The notes: generated by a model from the letters alone, not told the origin. Shown: positions 1 through 8,410, counted from the first letter of the stretch. The stretch is DNA of 64,000 nucleotides from Elusimicrobiota bacterium (GCA_027451985.1 DAIDHS010000006.1:23344-87343), one strand, 5' to 3'. Numbers and translations are program-made.

Positions 1-14
1 TTTACCGCGCTTTT

Positions 15-23
15 TGCTATAAT
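15..23 (+). promoter_or_regulatory. Extended -10 promoter of the DUF167 gene
   Basis: The sequence TGCTATAAT is a perfect TATAAT with a TGn extension, preceded by a T-run. A start point near base 30 would give a leader of about 45 nt that includes the AGGAGG ribosome binding site at 65-70. The -35 region lies at or beyond the window edge and cannot be judged. Confidence 0.65.
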
Positions 24-76
24 CACTTTCAGCGCATCTTGACGAAGAGTAATAAATGCGCTATAGGAGGCCGGTA

Positions 77-340
77 ATGATCGTGAAAGTCCGTGTCATT
101 CCGAACGCTCCGGACAACGAAGTCGTTAGCCGAATCGGCAGCGTGCTGCGCGTCAAAGTAGCTGCTCCTTCCGTGACCGAGAAGGCCAATAATACCCTGC
201 GGAACTACTTGGCCGAGTTCTTTGAGGTCTCGGCTCCCAAAGTCAACATCCTGCGGGGAGCCAACGGACGTGAGAAAACGGTCGAAATCGTGGGCAAAAC
301 GGAGGAAGACCTCAAGAGGGTGATGGAATCCATCCCCTGA
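77..340 (+). CDS. DUF167 (YggU-family) protein
   Basis: A small protein of 87 residues of the DUF167/YggU family, whose biochemical role is not established. The conserved features visible are the N-terminal strand with the VIPNA segment, the RVKVAAPSVTEKANN segment followed by a helix, and a short C-terminal strand and helix. The length is normal for the family (about 75-100). I start at the ATG at 77 rather than the upstream ATG at 56 because AGGAGG at 65-70 sits six bases before it and the family begins at this point. It has its own promoter and is followed by a hairpin terminator, so it is probably monocistronic. Confidence 0.85.
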   Translation: MIVKVRVIPNAPDNEVVSRIGSVLRVKVAAPSVTEKANNTLRNYLAEFFEVSAPKVNILRGANGREKTVEIVGKTEEDLKRVMESIP

Positions 341-361
341 CAATGCCGTCATTCGGAATAG

Positions 362-414
362 GGGAACACCCGCGGCGGAATCTCTGGATTCTCCCGCGGG
401 TGTTCCCATTTTAA
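362..414 (+). terminator. Rho-independent terminator after the DUF167 gene
   Basis: GGGAACACCCGCGG (362-375) pairs perfectly with CCGCGGGTGTTCCC (394-407), an 18-base loop lies between them, and ATTTTAA follows. The T-tract is short, so termination may be partial. The mtnA start codon follows within 15 bases, so mtnA either relies on read-through or has a promoter I do not recognise. Confidence 0.7.
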
Positions 415-419
415 GCAGC

Positions 420-1463
420 ATGGCGAAGAATTTTCCGCTCAAAGACCCCGTTGCACCCGTCCACTGGACGGGCCGGTCACTTAAAGTTTTGGATCAGAGG
501 CTTCTTCCTCATAAGGTCGTTTACCTGAACTGCTCCACACCCGAAGACGTCGCACGAGCGACCAAAAGCATGGCCTTGCGAGGGGCCCCGCTCATCGGTT
601 GCGCGGCCGCTTACGCCATGGCCTTGGCCGCGCGGCGCGACGGATTACGCGGTATGGAGAAAGCCGCTCCGGGGCTCCTGAAGGCGCGGCCCACGGCGGT
701 CAATTTGGCGCACGCGGTTTCTTATATGTTGGTGGAAGGCCGTCAAGTCGCCGAAGCAAAAAATTTCGCAGATTTAATGGAACGCACGGCAGGGAGATAC
801 TACGCGGAAGATCTGCTGGCCAACCAGAGCATGGCGAAATTAGGCGCTTCACTTTTGAAAAAACGGAACTGCCGAGTCATGACCTATTGCAACGCGGGAG
901 CTTTGGCGACTTCCGGCCTGGGAACGGCCGTGGGCGTCATCCGCTACGCCCATCATCTGGGCAAAGTCGAGCGAGTCTATTGCTGCGAAACCAGGCCCTA
1001 TCTACAGGGTAGCCGTCTGACTCTATGGGAGTTTATGAAAGCCGGCGTTCCGGCGACTCTCATCACCGATAATGCCGCCGCGCACCTGATCAAGAGCGGA
1101 AACATCGACGCTGTTTTCGTAGGCTCCGATCGCATCGCCGCTAACGGGGACGTCTGCAATAAAATCGGCACCTACGGAGTGGCCCTTGCGGCGAAGCGGC
1201 ACCGCGTTCCGTTCTATGCGGTTGCGCCTGTCTCCACTATTGATCCGCATTGCCCCAGAGGCAGTCTTATTCCCATCGAGGAGCGGAGTCCCGAAGAAGT
1301 GGTTAAGATCGGCTCCTGTCGCATCGCTCCGCGCGGCGCGAAGGCGGCCCATTTCGCCTTTGACATAACGCCCCGGGACTTGGTTGGCGCCATCGTGACC
1401 GAAAGAGGTATCATAAAGCCAGTCAGCCGCCGTTCCATTAAAAGGATCCTGCATGCCATCTAG
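420..1463 (+). CDS. mtnA: S-methyl-5-thioribose-1-phosphate isomerase
   Basis: This 347-residue protein belongs to the MtnA/eIF2B-like family, which converts methylthioribose 1-phosphate to methylthioribulose 1-phosphate in methionine salvage. Visible family motifs are the ALRGAPLIG segment near residue 55, the catalytic cysteine in TYCNAGALATSG (about Cys157) and the catalytic aspartate in GSDRIAANGD (about Asp237), followed by NKIGTYG. Length is normal. The neighbours are pyruvate kinase, cutA and maf, not other salvage genes. The gene overlaps pyk by 11 bases. Related sugar-phosphate isomerases (ribose-1,5-bisphosphate isomerase) share the fold, so the substrate is inferred. Confidence 0.85.
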   Translation: MAKNFPLKDPVAPVHWTGRSLKVLDQRLLPHKVVYLNCSTPEDVARATKSMALRGAPLIGCAAAYAMALAARRDGLRGMEKAAPGLLKARPTAVNLAHAVSYMLVEGRQVAEAKNFADLMERTAGRYYAEDLLANQSMAKLGASLLKKRNCRVMTYCNAGALATSGLGTAVGVIRYAHHLGKVERVYCCETRPYLQGSRLTLWEFMKAGVPATLITDNAAAHLIKSGNIDAVFVGSDRIAANGDVCNKIGTYGVALAAKRHRVPFYAVAPVSTIDPHCPRGSLIPIEERSPEEVVKIGSCRIAPRGAKAAHFAFDITPRDLVGAIVTERGIIKPVSRRSIKRILHAI

Positions 1464-2925
1464 TCAGCGTCTTAAACTTTCGCCGGCCCTAGATAAAAGG
1501 ACTAAAATTCTAGCGACGTTGGGCCCAGCTTCGGCCAACTCCAAAGCGATGAGGGCGCTCGTTCAGGCCGGGGTTAACGCATTCCGTCTCAATTGCTCTC
1601 ATGCTTCCATGTCGGAGCTTTCCCGCGACGTGCGCCTTATTCGGCAGGTTTCGGCTTCATGCGATAAAGCTTGCTCAATCGTTTTGGACCTGCAGGGACC
1701 GCGTCTGCGCGTCGGGCGCCTGCGCGACGGTGGTCCCGTTTCTCTTAAGCGGGGTGAACGAATCCGTATCGTGACCAACGACATTGCGGGAACGCAAGCC
1801 GAGATTTCCACCAGCTTCCGCGGGCTCCCAAAGGCGGTGAGCAAGGGATCGCGCATTCTGGTTGATGATGGCTCCATTGTCTTGGAGGTGCTGAAGGTCT
1901 CTTCCGACCGCGTTGACTGCGAGATTATCGTGGGCGGCCTTTTAAAGGAACATAAGGGCTTAAACCTCCCGGGGGCGGACATCGATTTGCCTGCGTTGAC
2001 GCGCAAGGACTTGAAAGATCTGCAGATGGGCTTGAAGCTCGGGGTGGACCATGTGGCTTTGTCCTTCGTGCGAAGCCCAGACGACGTGCGCAAAGTTAGA
2101 AAGATCATAAAAAGCATCGGAGCTTCCACTCGAGTCATCGCCAAAATTGAGCACCCTCTGGCGATTGTCCGCATCGATTCGATTTTGGCTGCTTCGGACG
2201 GCATTATGGTCGCCCGCGGCGACCTGGCCGTCGAGCTTTCGCCCGCAGACGTTCCAGCCGCCCAGAAGCAGCTGGTGCGCAAGGCCAACCACGAAGGCAA
2301 GCTTTGCATCGTGGCGACGCAGATGCTCGAGTCCATGATCACGCGTCCCACGCCGACTCGCGCGGAGGCTTCGGATGTGGCCAACGCCATCTACGACGGC
2401 GCGGACGTAGTCATGCTCTCCGGTGAAACGGCCGTGGGCCAGTATCCTGTGGAGGCCGTTTCGATGATGGCCGAGATCATCCGCAAGGCTGAACACTCGC
2501 CTTTCCGCTATCAGAACGCGCCGCAGGGCCTGACGGACACCTCGGCGACGGGCTTCGCCAACGCCTTGGCTCGCGCCGCAGGCGACGCCTGCGACATTGC
2601 GGGAGCAGAGGCCGTCGTGGTTTATACGTTGACAGGCTGGTCTGCGCAAGTCATGTCAAAATATCGTCCGCGAGCGCCCATTTACGCACTAACGCCTCTT
2701 ATTTCGACTTACCATAAATTGGCTCTCTATTGGGGCATTACGCCGATTATCTGTCCGCTGGGGAAGTCCACAGACCAAATGCTCGGCTTCGGGGAAAGGA
2801 TATTGTTGCGCAGGGGACTTATCCATAAGGGCCAGAATGTTCTTATCACCGCCGGAGGCACGGCGCGCCACAAGGCCTCTAACATGCTCAAGATTCACGT
2901 CATCGGATCCCTGACGTATCGCTGA
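1453..2925 (+). CDS. pyk: Pyruvate kinase
   Basis: Pyruvate kinase transfers phosphate from phosphoenolpyruvate to ADP in the last step of glycolysis. The 490-residue protein has the N-terminal TKILATLGPAS motif, a substrate-binding RLNCSHAS segment, the catalytic KIEHP lysine, the metal-binding MVARGDLAVEL and the signature TQMLESMI followed by TRAEASDVANAIYDG. The usual RLNFSHG reads RLNCSHA and the usual KIEN reads KIEH; these are mild variants. The C-terminal allosteric domain is complete. It starts inside the end of mtnA and its stop overlaps the start of cutA (TGATG), so translation is probably coupled. Confidence 0.95.
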   Translation: MPSSQRLKLSPALDKRTKILATLGPASANSKAMRALVQAGVNAFRLNCSHASMSELSRDVRLIRQVSASCDKACSIVLDLQGPRLRVGRLRDGGPVSLKRGERIRIVTNDIAGTQAEISTSFRGLPKAVSKGSRILVDDGSIVLEVLKVSSDRVDCEIIVGGLLKEHKGLNLPGADIDLPALTRKDLKDLQMGLKLGVDHVALSFVRSPDDVRKVRKIIKSIGASTRVIAKIEHPLAIVRIDSILAASDGIMVARGDLAVELSPADVPAAQKQLVRKANHEGKLCIVATQMLESMITRPTPTRAEASDVANAIYDGADVVMLSGETAVGQYPVEAVSMMAEIIRKAEHSPFRYQNAPQGLTDTSATGFANALARAAGDACDIAGAEAVVVYTLTGWSAQVMSKYRPRAPIYALTPLISTYHKLALYWGITPIICPLGKSTDQMLGFGERILLRRGLIHKGQNVLITAGGTARHKASNMLKIHVIGSLTYR

Positions 2926-3245
2926 TGGCGGGCCGCCGGTACTGCCTGGTTTTATCGACAGCGCCGCCGGGACATGCCGGGGCACTGGCGGAAAAAATCA
3001 TTGCCGCGCATCTGGCCGCCTGTGTGAACGTCCTATCTGGAATTTCCTCCCACTACTTCTGGAAAGGCGAGAAGGAAAAGAGCCGGGAGCATTTGCTCAT
3101 GGCGAAAACGACCAGCGCCAAGGTGGCCGAGCTGACGCGCTTCATCGAAGAGAACCATCCCTATGAGACCCCGGAAATCGTCGCGCTGCCATTTTCCCGC
3201 GGCTCTAAGGCTTATCTGAGGTGGATATCCGAATGCGTCCGCTGA
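2925..3245 (+). CDS. cutA: CutA1-type divalent ion tolerance protein
   Basis: A 106-residue CutA1-family protein. The family forms compact trimers with a ferredoxin-like fold and was linked genetically to copper tolerance; its true function is still unclear. Recognisable segments are the N-terminal LSTAPPGHAGALAEKII, the ACVNVLSGI strand, the FWKGEKEKSREHLLMAKT strand pair and HPYETPEIVALPF. The length matches the family. It overlaps both neighbours, pyk upstream and maf downstream, which places it in the mtnA-pyk-cutA-maf operon. Confidence 0.93.
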   Translation: MAGRRYCLVLSTAPPGHAGALAEKIIAAHLAACVNVLSGISSHYFWKGEKEKSREHLLMAKTTSAKVAELTRFIEENHPYETPEIVALPFSRGSKAYLRWISECVR

Positions 3246-3787
3246 TTCTGGCATCGGCCTCGCCACAGCGCCGCCGTCTGCTCAAAAAGCTCGGCCTGCC
3301 GTTTAAAATCGTCCCCAGCCGCGTGGGGGAGAACATTCCGGAGAAAAATCCCCGCAGGCTGGTGTTATTTTTGGCGAAAAAGAAGGCGCGCGCCGTGGCG
3401 AAGCGCTATCCGGGGAGCATGGTGCTGGGCTCGGATACTGTGGTGTACTGCCAGGGAGAAATCCTGGTCAAGCCGAGAAACCTCTCCGATTCAAGGCGCA
3501 TTCTCAATCTCTTGAACGGCCGCTGGCACAGAGTTTACACCGGCGTGGCCCTGGCTGTGGACGGCGGTAAAAAAGTCTACTCGGAAATTTGCGTGAGCCG
3601 CACCAAGGCCCGCAGGCTGGCTCCGGAAAGACTCTTGAGCCTGGCGGGTAAGCACATGGATAAATCGGGATCCTATGCCATGCAGGACAGGAAAGATCCC
3701 TTCATTGAGAAAGTTATTGGAGGGAAGGACAACGTCATCGGCCTGCCGCTCTCCGCGGTCAGGCGGCTTTTGAAGCGGGCAAAGTGA
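3233..3787 (+). CDS. maf: Maf-family nucleoside triphosphate pyrophosphatase
   Basis: Maf proteins hydrolyse non-canonical or pyrimidine nucleoside triphosphates and so clean the nucleotide pool. The 184-residue protein shows the N-terminal LILASASPQRRRLL phosphate-binding motif, the GSDTVV motif, LNGRWHRVYTGV and the C-terminal DKSGSYAMQDRKDPFIEKV segment ending in NVIGLPL. I prefer the ATG at 3233 over the GTG at 3221 because family members start just before this motif and GAGGTGG lies upstream. It overlaps the end of cutA by 13 bases. Its 3' end overlaps the convergent histidine kinase gene by 29 bases. Confidence 0.92.
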   Translation: MRPLILASASPQRRRLLKKLGLPFKIVPSRVGENIPEKNPRRLVLFLAKKKARAVAKRYPGSMVLGSDTVVYCQGEILVKPRNLSDSRRILNLLNGRWHRVYTGVALAVDGGKKVYSEICVSRTKARRLAPERLLSLAGKHMDKSGSYAMQDRKDPFIEKVIGGKDNVIGLPLSAVRRLLKRAK

Positions 3788-5138
3788 AGTAAAACCGCGC
3801 CCCATGGGGCACGGCGTCTCCGATGGCGATGGTCCCGCCGTGCCGCAGGATGACTTTTTCGCACAAGGCTAGGCCCAGCCCGACGTTGCCGACGTGCCGT
3901 TTCATCTCCTTGCTGTAGAATTTCCGAAAGATGTCGGCGCGCGCTTCCTTGGGAATCCCGGGGCCGGAATCGGAGACGCTGAGAGTAATCAAGTCTTTGC
4001 GGTTTTCCAGAGAGATGAGAATTTTGCCGCCGGGCGGGGTATGTTCGATGGCGTTATAGAGAAGGTTGTCGAGCACGCGCCGCAGCAGAACTGAATCACC
4101 CATCACGGCGGGCGGCGCTTTCTCGGGCAAGTCGAGAGACACCGCATGCCCTTTCTCCGCGGCGATGATCTCGAAGTCCTTAGCGCAGGCACGGGCGAGC
4201 GAAGCCATGTCCACCGGCGCAATCTCGAGAGATTCGCCGACAGCCTCCAGGCGGCTTAATTGCAGGATATCTTCGACCATGCGGCGCAGGCGTCCCACGG
4301 AGAGCCGCAGTAGCCCGAAGGTCCGCTTGTTGGCTTGGCTGGCGCTTTCCTCTAAAAGAGCGACGCCGGAACTGATGACTGTCAGAGGCGTCTTAAGATC
4401 ATGGACCAGCATGGCCATGAGATCGTCGCGTTCCTCCTCTAAATCCAGCCGTCGCCGGGTTTCTTCTTTGAGGCGGCTGCCCAGGCGGTTGAAGGCCGCC
4501 ACAACGCGAGAGAACTCGTCTTTGCCCGTGGCCCTAATGGGTCTAAAATTTTCCGGATCGTCGGGGAGGTGCTCCAGTCGCGGCACAAGGCTTTCGATGC
4601 GCATTCCAAGAAAAGTGCCAAGAAGCCAGGCGAGCAAAGCGATGGCAATGAAGGACATCGCGCCGAAGCGGATGCTTTGCGCGTCCATGGCTTTCATGCG
4701 TGCGCGCAATGCCTCAATGTGGTAAGAAACGCAGACTTTCCCATAACCGTAGCGGCCCAGATATTCCGGCTTTTCTAAATCGTAGATGCCGTCGGAAGAG
4801 TCTTCGATGGAAACGCCGGGATGCAACCGCCGGTGCAGGGAGGTCGGACTGTCGTAGCGTCCTAGAATTCGCCGGCCATGCGAGTCAAAAGCCGCCACGG
4901 AAGCGAGCCCGGCTTCGCGAATAATGGATTGGAGATGGGCGCTGAGGGAAGCCATATGGCCCTGCCGGGCCTCGTCCGAAACTAAGGCGGCCACGGCTGA
5001 GGCGGTGACGTCGGCCATGCCGCGCGCGCTGGCGTAGCCGGCGCGGTGGACGTCGCGGAATTGGATGATTTGGAAAGCCGCGGCGATGGCCAAGCCAAAA
5101 ACGGAAAAAATGAGCGCGAATCGATGGTTCAATCGCAC
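3759..5138 (-). CDS. Membrane-bound sensor histidine kinase
   Basis: A 459-residue two-component sensor kinase of the inner membrane. It has a transmembrane segment near residues 8-27, a periplasmic domain of about 130 residues, a second segment near 155-178, a HAMP linker, a HisKA domain with the phospho-accepting histidine in LVHDLKTPLTVISSG, and an ATPase domain with NLLYNAIEHTPPGG, DSGPGIP and GLGLALCE. No response regulator lies beside it, so its partner is elsewhere. The start is a GTG seven bases after a TACACT -10 element, which predicts a leaderless mRNA. Its 3' end overlaps maf. Confidence 0.92.
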   Translation of the reverse strand: MRLNHRFALIFSVFGLAIAAAFQIIQFRDVHRAGYASARGMADVTASAVAALVSDEARQGHMASLSAHLQSIIREAGLASVAAFDSHGRRILGRYDSPTSLHRRLHPGVSIEDSSDGIYDLEKPEYLGRYGYGKVCVSYHIEALRARMKAMDAQSIRFGAMSFIAIALLAWLLGTFLGMRIESLVPRLEHLPDDPENFRPIRATGKDEFSRVVAAFNRLGSRLKEETRRRLDLEEERDDLMAMLVHDLKTPLTVISSGVALLEESASQANKRTFGLLRLSVGRLRRMVEDILQLSRLEAVGESLEIAPVDMASLARACAKDFEIIAAEKGHAVSLDLPEKAPPAVMGDSVLLRRVLDNLLYNAIEHTPPGGKILISLENRKDLITLSVSDSGPGIPKEARADIFRKFYSKEMKRHVGNVGLGLALCEKVILRHGGTIAIGDAVPHGARFYFTLPASKAA

Positions 5139-5145
5139 GATGTGG

Positions 5146-5169
5146 AGTGTAGCTATTTTTCGCTATACT
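5146..5169. promoter_or_regulatory. Divergent promoter pair, kinase / SDR
   Basis: On the minus strand TACACT (5151-5146) ends seven bases before the GTG of the kinase. On the plus strand TATACT (5164-5169), preceded by TTTTTCGC, ends seven bases before the ATG at 5177. Both start points would fall on or next to the start codons. Neither side has a good -35 element. Confidence 0.55.
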
Positions 5170-5176
5170 CTGCATC

Positions 5177-5911
5177 ATGGATTTGCAAGGGAAAAACGCC
5201 CTCGTGACCGGGGCCGCGCGGCGCGTCGGTTCGGCCATCGCGCGCTCTCTGGCCGAACGAGGAGTCAATCTCGTCATCCATTGTAGCCGCTCGATTCGCG
5301 AGGCCGAGAGTCTAGCGCGGGACTTGCGTGCGCGCCATGGCGTCCAAGTTCTAGTGCTCCGGGCCGGACTGGACCGCGTCGCTGAAGTTGAAAGACTGGC
5401 TGAGGCAGCGCTTCAAAAATTAAAAACTGTTCATGTCCTGGTGAACAATGCGTCGATTTACGAGCAAAACGAGTTCGGACAGACCTCCGAAAACGATTGG
5501 AACAAGCATTTGGACGCCAACCTTCGCGCCCCGTTTTTTCTCGCCCAGGCCTTGGCTCCAGCGATGCGCCGCGCGGGCACGGGCCGGATCGTCAATATCG
5601 CAGACTGGGCGGGGTTGCGGCCGCAGACGGATCATATCCCTTACTACGCCTCCAAGGCTGGTCTGCTGTGCTTAAACACGGCCTTAGCCAAAGCTCTGGC
5701 TCCCGATATCCACGTCAATGCCGTGCTTCCCGGGCCGGTCCTGCTGCCTGAGGGTTGTTCCCGTCAAAAGGCTCGGCGCATTGCCAAGGCAACCCTGCTT
5801 AAACGGGTAGGAACGCCGGAGGATGTGGCGCGTGCGGTCGTATTCTTATGCGAGAGTGACTTTATCACGGGTGCGGCTCTTCCAGTCGACGGGGGGAGGC
5901 TCGTCGCCTAA
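5177..5911 (+). CDS. Short-chain dehydrogenase, pteridine-reductase-like
   Basis: A 244-residue NAD(P)-dependent oxidoreductase of the classical SDR family. The cofactor motif reads TGAARRVGSAIA, followed by VIHCSRS after the second strand, both typical of pteridine reductase (PTR1) and FolM-type dihydromonapterin reductases. NNAS, the catalytic YYASKAG and the LPGPVLLPEG and VDGG segments are present. The next gene, one base of overlap away, is queD, another pterin enzyme, which supports a pterin substrate. The pterin assignment is inferred from motif and context; a generic 3-oxoacyl reductase remains possible. No leader is predicted. Confidence 0.8.
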   Translation: MDLQGKNALVTGAARRVGSAIARSLAERGVNLVIHCSRSIREAESLARDLRARHGVQVLVLRAGLDRVAEVERLAEAALQKLKTVHVLVNNASIYEQNEFGQTSENDWNKHLDANLRAPFFLAQALAPAMRRAGTGRIVNIADWAGLRPQTDHIPYYASKAGLLCLNTALAKALAPDIHVNAVLPGPVLLPEGCSRQKARRIAKATLLKRVGTPEDVARAVVFLCESDFITGAALPVDGGRLVA

Positions 5912-6312
5912 TGTACAGGGTTACGCGGCTCATCGATTTTTGCTATGGCCACCGTCTGCTGGATTACTCGGGTAAATGCAAGAATCTTCACGGACATAAC
6001 GGACGGCTGGAGATCGTCGTTGAAAAATCTACCCTCGATGCACTCGGCATGGTGATTGATTTCAATGAGATCAAATCCAAGCTGAGGACTTGGGTCGAAG
6101 CCGAACTGGATCACAAAACCTTGCTGTGCGCGCGCGATCCACTCTTGAAAATATTGAAGGATGCCGGCGAACCCGTGGTGGCGATGGAAGTCAACCCAAC
6201 GGCTGAGAACATCGCGGCGTTAGTTTACGCCGAGGCCAAGCGCCGCGGCCTTGCGGTGCGGGCAGTGCGGCTCTGGGAAGCTCCTAATTCCGTCGCCGAG
6301 TACGAAGCCTAA
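5911..6312 (+). CDS. queD: 6-carboxytetrahydropterin synthase (QueD/PTPS family)
   Basis: A 133-residue member of the PTPS family, which converts 7,8-dihydroneopterin triphosphate to 6-carboxy-tetrahydropterin for queuosine, or to pyruvoyl-tetrahydropterin. Zinc ligands are His14, His27 and His29, and the catalytic cysteine is Cys23 in CKNLHGH, the CxxxHGH pattern of QueD rather than the ExxxHGH of folate-type PTPS-III. NPTAENIA and the late WEAPNSVAEY glutamate are also present. The ATG overlaps the SDR stop (TAATG) after GGGAGG. No queC, queE or queF is in the window. Confidence 0.88.
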   Translation: MYRVTRLIDFCYGHRLLDYSGKCKNLHGHNGRLEIVVEKSTLDALGMVIDFNEIKSKLRTWVEAELDHKTLLCARDPLLKILKDAGEPVVAMEVNPTAENIAALVYAEAKRRGLAVRAVRLWEAPNSVAEYEA

Positions 6313-6324
6313 CCATCCCCGTCT

Positions 6325-6807
6325 TTATTCGATAGGGATTTTGACCTTAAAGCGGAATTTCTGTCCGATCTTAAAGTGCTCCCGCACGGCTGTTCCCGCC
6401 GGAAGTTCCAGAACGTATTGCCCCACGCCCCAAACTCGGGCGACCTTCGCGTCAGGAGTCTTGAGCGTGGAAGCCTTCACTCTTGAATAGATTCTGGTGA
6501 TCTCCTTGTCGCTGCCAATGTAGACGATGTCGAGACTGGTCAGAGTGTTCTTCATCCAGAACTCCATTGCGTCTTTCTGGGGGAAGACGAAGATCATACC
6601 GTAGTTTTTGGGAAGCGCTTTACGGTACATGAGTCCTATTTCCCTCTCGTTTGGCGTGTCTGCCACGGAGACCGAAATCTTTTTTCCGTTTGGAAAATAC
6701 AGGGACGTCATTTTGAGGCGCTGCGCTTTGTGCGATTGAGCGGCAAATATCCATCCCGCGGCGCCGATGAGCGCAATCGCCAGAAATAAGATCTTGGTTT
6801 TTTTCAT
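6325..6807 (-). CDS. DUF192 secreted or membrane-anchored protein
   Basis: A 160-residue protein with an N-terminal hydrophobic segment (about residues 5-23) and a DUF192 domain. The domain is recognisable by ADTPNEREIGLMYRK, MIFVFP, the FWMKNTLTSLDIVYI segment and the late YVLELPAGTA. Function of DUF192 proteins is unknown; they are usually small and exported. The ATG overlaps the stop of the upstream glycosidase-like gene by four bases, so the two form an operon. It converges on queD with a 12-base gap and no visible terminator. Confidence 0.88.
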   Translation of the reverse strand: MKKTKILFLAIALIGAAGWIFAAQSHKAQRLKMTSLYFPNGKKISVSVADTPNEREIGLMYRKALPKNYGMIFVFPQKDAMEFWMKNTLTSLDIVYIGSDKEITRIYSRVKASTLKTPDAKVARVWGVGQYVLELPAGTAVREHFKIGQKFRFKVKIPIE

Positions 6808-8342
6808 TGCAGATTTTCTCCTTGTGAGATTTCCTTCATGCGTTTAACGACGCGCGCGGCTTGTGCCATCCAGCCCCTGGTTCCCCAGCGGCCGGTATCG
6901 CCCCAGAGGGCGCGCGATAAATCGTGAATAAACACTCCGCGGGCCGGTCCGTCCGCGTAGATGCGGCTTTCCGCTTCGGAGAGCCGTCGGTAGAGTTCTA
7001 AGGGTCCGTCAGGGTTGCGCTGATGCAGGTCCCAATCGACCATGTCGCCGACCAGGATCTGGGCGTCGCGGCGGCGGACGTAATCGTGCCATTGGCGAAT
7101 GATGGCTTCGAATTGAGGCCGGTCGGCCTGATAGAGCATAACCGCGTCCGCGTCTACGCCGGCATCGTTCATCATGATCGGATCCTGGCCATGCTGATGT
7201 CCCTTGGCCCAGCTTAGGGTGAAGGCCCACAAAGGCTGGGGGGCGTCCGTATTGCGCTTGATACGGCGCACGATGAGCGCGGCTTGGCGCGCGCGCCACC
7301 ACTGCCAAGCGTCCAGGAAATTTTGATCGACGTGCATGCCTTCTTTGCGCGCGAAGTAAACCATGCGGTTGGCACGGCTTAGGCGCGGCCACTCCTGGGG
7401 CGGGTTGATCCACCACATGTCGGCGTAGAACCGCTCGGCTAGCTCGTCGCCGCCTAAAGCGTTGCGGATGTAATCGATGCCGAGATAGTCCACGTCCGGA
7501 ATGCGGCTAAAATGCGAAAGGAGCGCGGCCACGTCCCCTGGACGCTCGGGATCGGCAAGGGAGATGGCTCGGGTGTGAACGGGCCGTCCGTTTCGCACGC
7601 TCATGGCATAATCATAGCGCGCCAAGCGGCGTTTGGAAAAAGTCAGGTCGTATAATACGTAGAGCCCGAACTTAAGGCCGCGCGCGTGCGCGGCCGCGGC
7701 GATTCTCGGGAGAAGGGTGAAATTCGAATCGAGCCAGACTTGTCCGGGCTTTTTGCCGGGCGTTTCGCTTGCCATCATCCAGAAGGCGTCGGCTCCGATG
7801 GCTTTGGTCCAGTCAAGCATGCCGCGCCAGTCCTCTTTTTTCCCATCGGGGCCGATCATGGTCATGCCCGCGAGAGGCCGGGCGTTTTCCCAAGTCAGAA
7901 CAGAGATGCCTTGCGGGATGGGCTTGGGCGCGCGCCGCAGAATCATAAATTCTTTAACATGCAGCCTAGTTTTTAGGTCCTGATTTCCAAGCAGCTTGAG
8001 CGCATAGCGTCCGGCGGGCGCGTTCCACGGGCAGGGCCAAGTGCGGGTCCAGTCATGCTCCTGCGAATCGTAGACCAGCGGTACTTGGGTGAGGCCTCCG
8101 ATGGTCGCGATCGTGCGTCCGTGCTTTTGCACCACGACGACAGGGGCGGATTTCCGCCAGCGGCGGTTCAAGGCGGCGTCGCGAGTCCTCAGGCGCAAAG
8201 CGACGAAATCATAGTGGAAGTAGGCCGGCAGAGCGGTATCGAGGTAGACGGCGTGCCGACGGCGCCAAAGCAGGAACTCAAGGACGGCAAGCAGGCACAG
8301 CGCAATCACTCCGAGTGCGATCGCTGCTTTTTTGCCCGCCAC
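6804..8342 (-). CDS. Membrane-anchored glycosidase-like TIM-barrel protein
   Basis: A protein of 512 residues that I do not recognise as a named family. The N-terminus carries one transmembrane anchor (about residues 5-25), followed by a beta-rich domain to about residue 150 and then a probable TIM barrel with alternating segments such as KFGLYVLYDLTFSK, VDYLGIDYIR and ADAVMLYQADRP. Such patterns occur in glycoside-hydrolase-like proteins, so a sugar substrate at the cell envelope is likely but unproven. The open frame extends to 8609, but I start at the GTG at 8342 because TGCTATCAT ends six bases upstream and the anchor follows at once; ATG 8396 is the alternative. Confidence 0.6.
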   Translation of the reverse strand: MAGKKAAIALGVIALCLLAVLEFLLWRRRHAVYLDTALPAYFHYDFVALRLRTRDAALNRRWRKSAPVVVVQKHGRTIATIGGLTQVPLVYDSQEHDWTRTWPCPWNAPAGRYALKLLGNQDLKTRLHVKEFMILRRAPKPIPQGISVLTWENARPLAGMTMIGPDGKKEDWRGMLDWTKAIGADAFWMMASETPGKKPGQVWLDSNFTLLPRIAAAAHARGLKFGLYVLYDLTFSKRRLARYDYAMSVRNGRPVHTRAISLADPERPGDVAALLSHFSRIPDVDYLGIDYIRNALGGDELAERFYADMWWINPPQEWPRLSRANRMVYFARKEGMHVDQNFLDAWQWWRARQAALIVRRIKRNTDAPQPLWAFTLSWAKGHQHGQDPIMMNDAGVDADAVMLYQADRPQFEAIIRQWHDYVRRRDAQILVGDMVDWDLHQRNPDGPLELYRRLSEAESRIYADGPARGVFIHDLSRALWGDTGRWGTRGWMAQAARVVKRMKEISQGENLQ

Positions 8343-8348
8343 CGTGCG

Positions 8349-8357
8349 ATGATAGCA
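8349..8357 (-). promoter_or_regulatory. Extended -10 element of the barrel protein gene
   Basis: Read on the minus strand the site is TGCTATCAT preceded by TTT, and it ends six bases before the GTG at 8342. It has the same layout as the other leaderless promoters in this window, and it decided the start codon choice. Confidence 0.5.
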
Positions 8358-8410
8358 AAATGTTTTGCGGCCATTTACGGTAAAGAATGCAGTCATTCCC
8401 AACTGATTTT

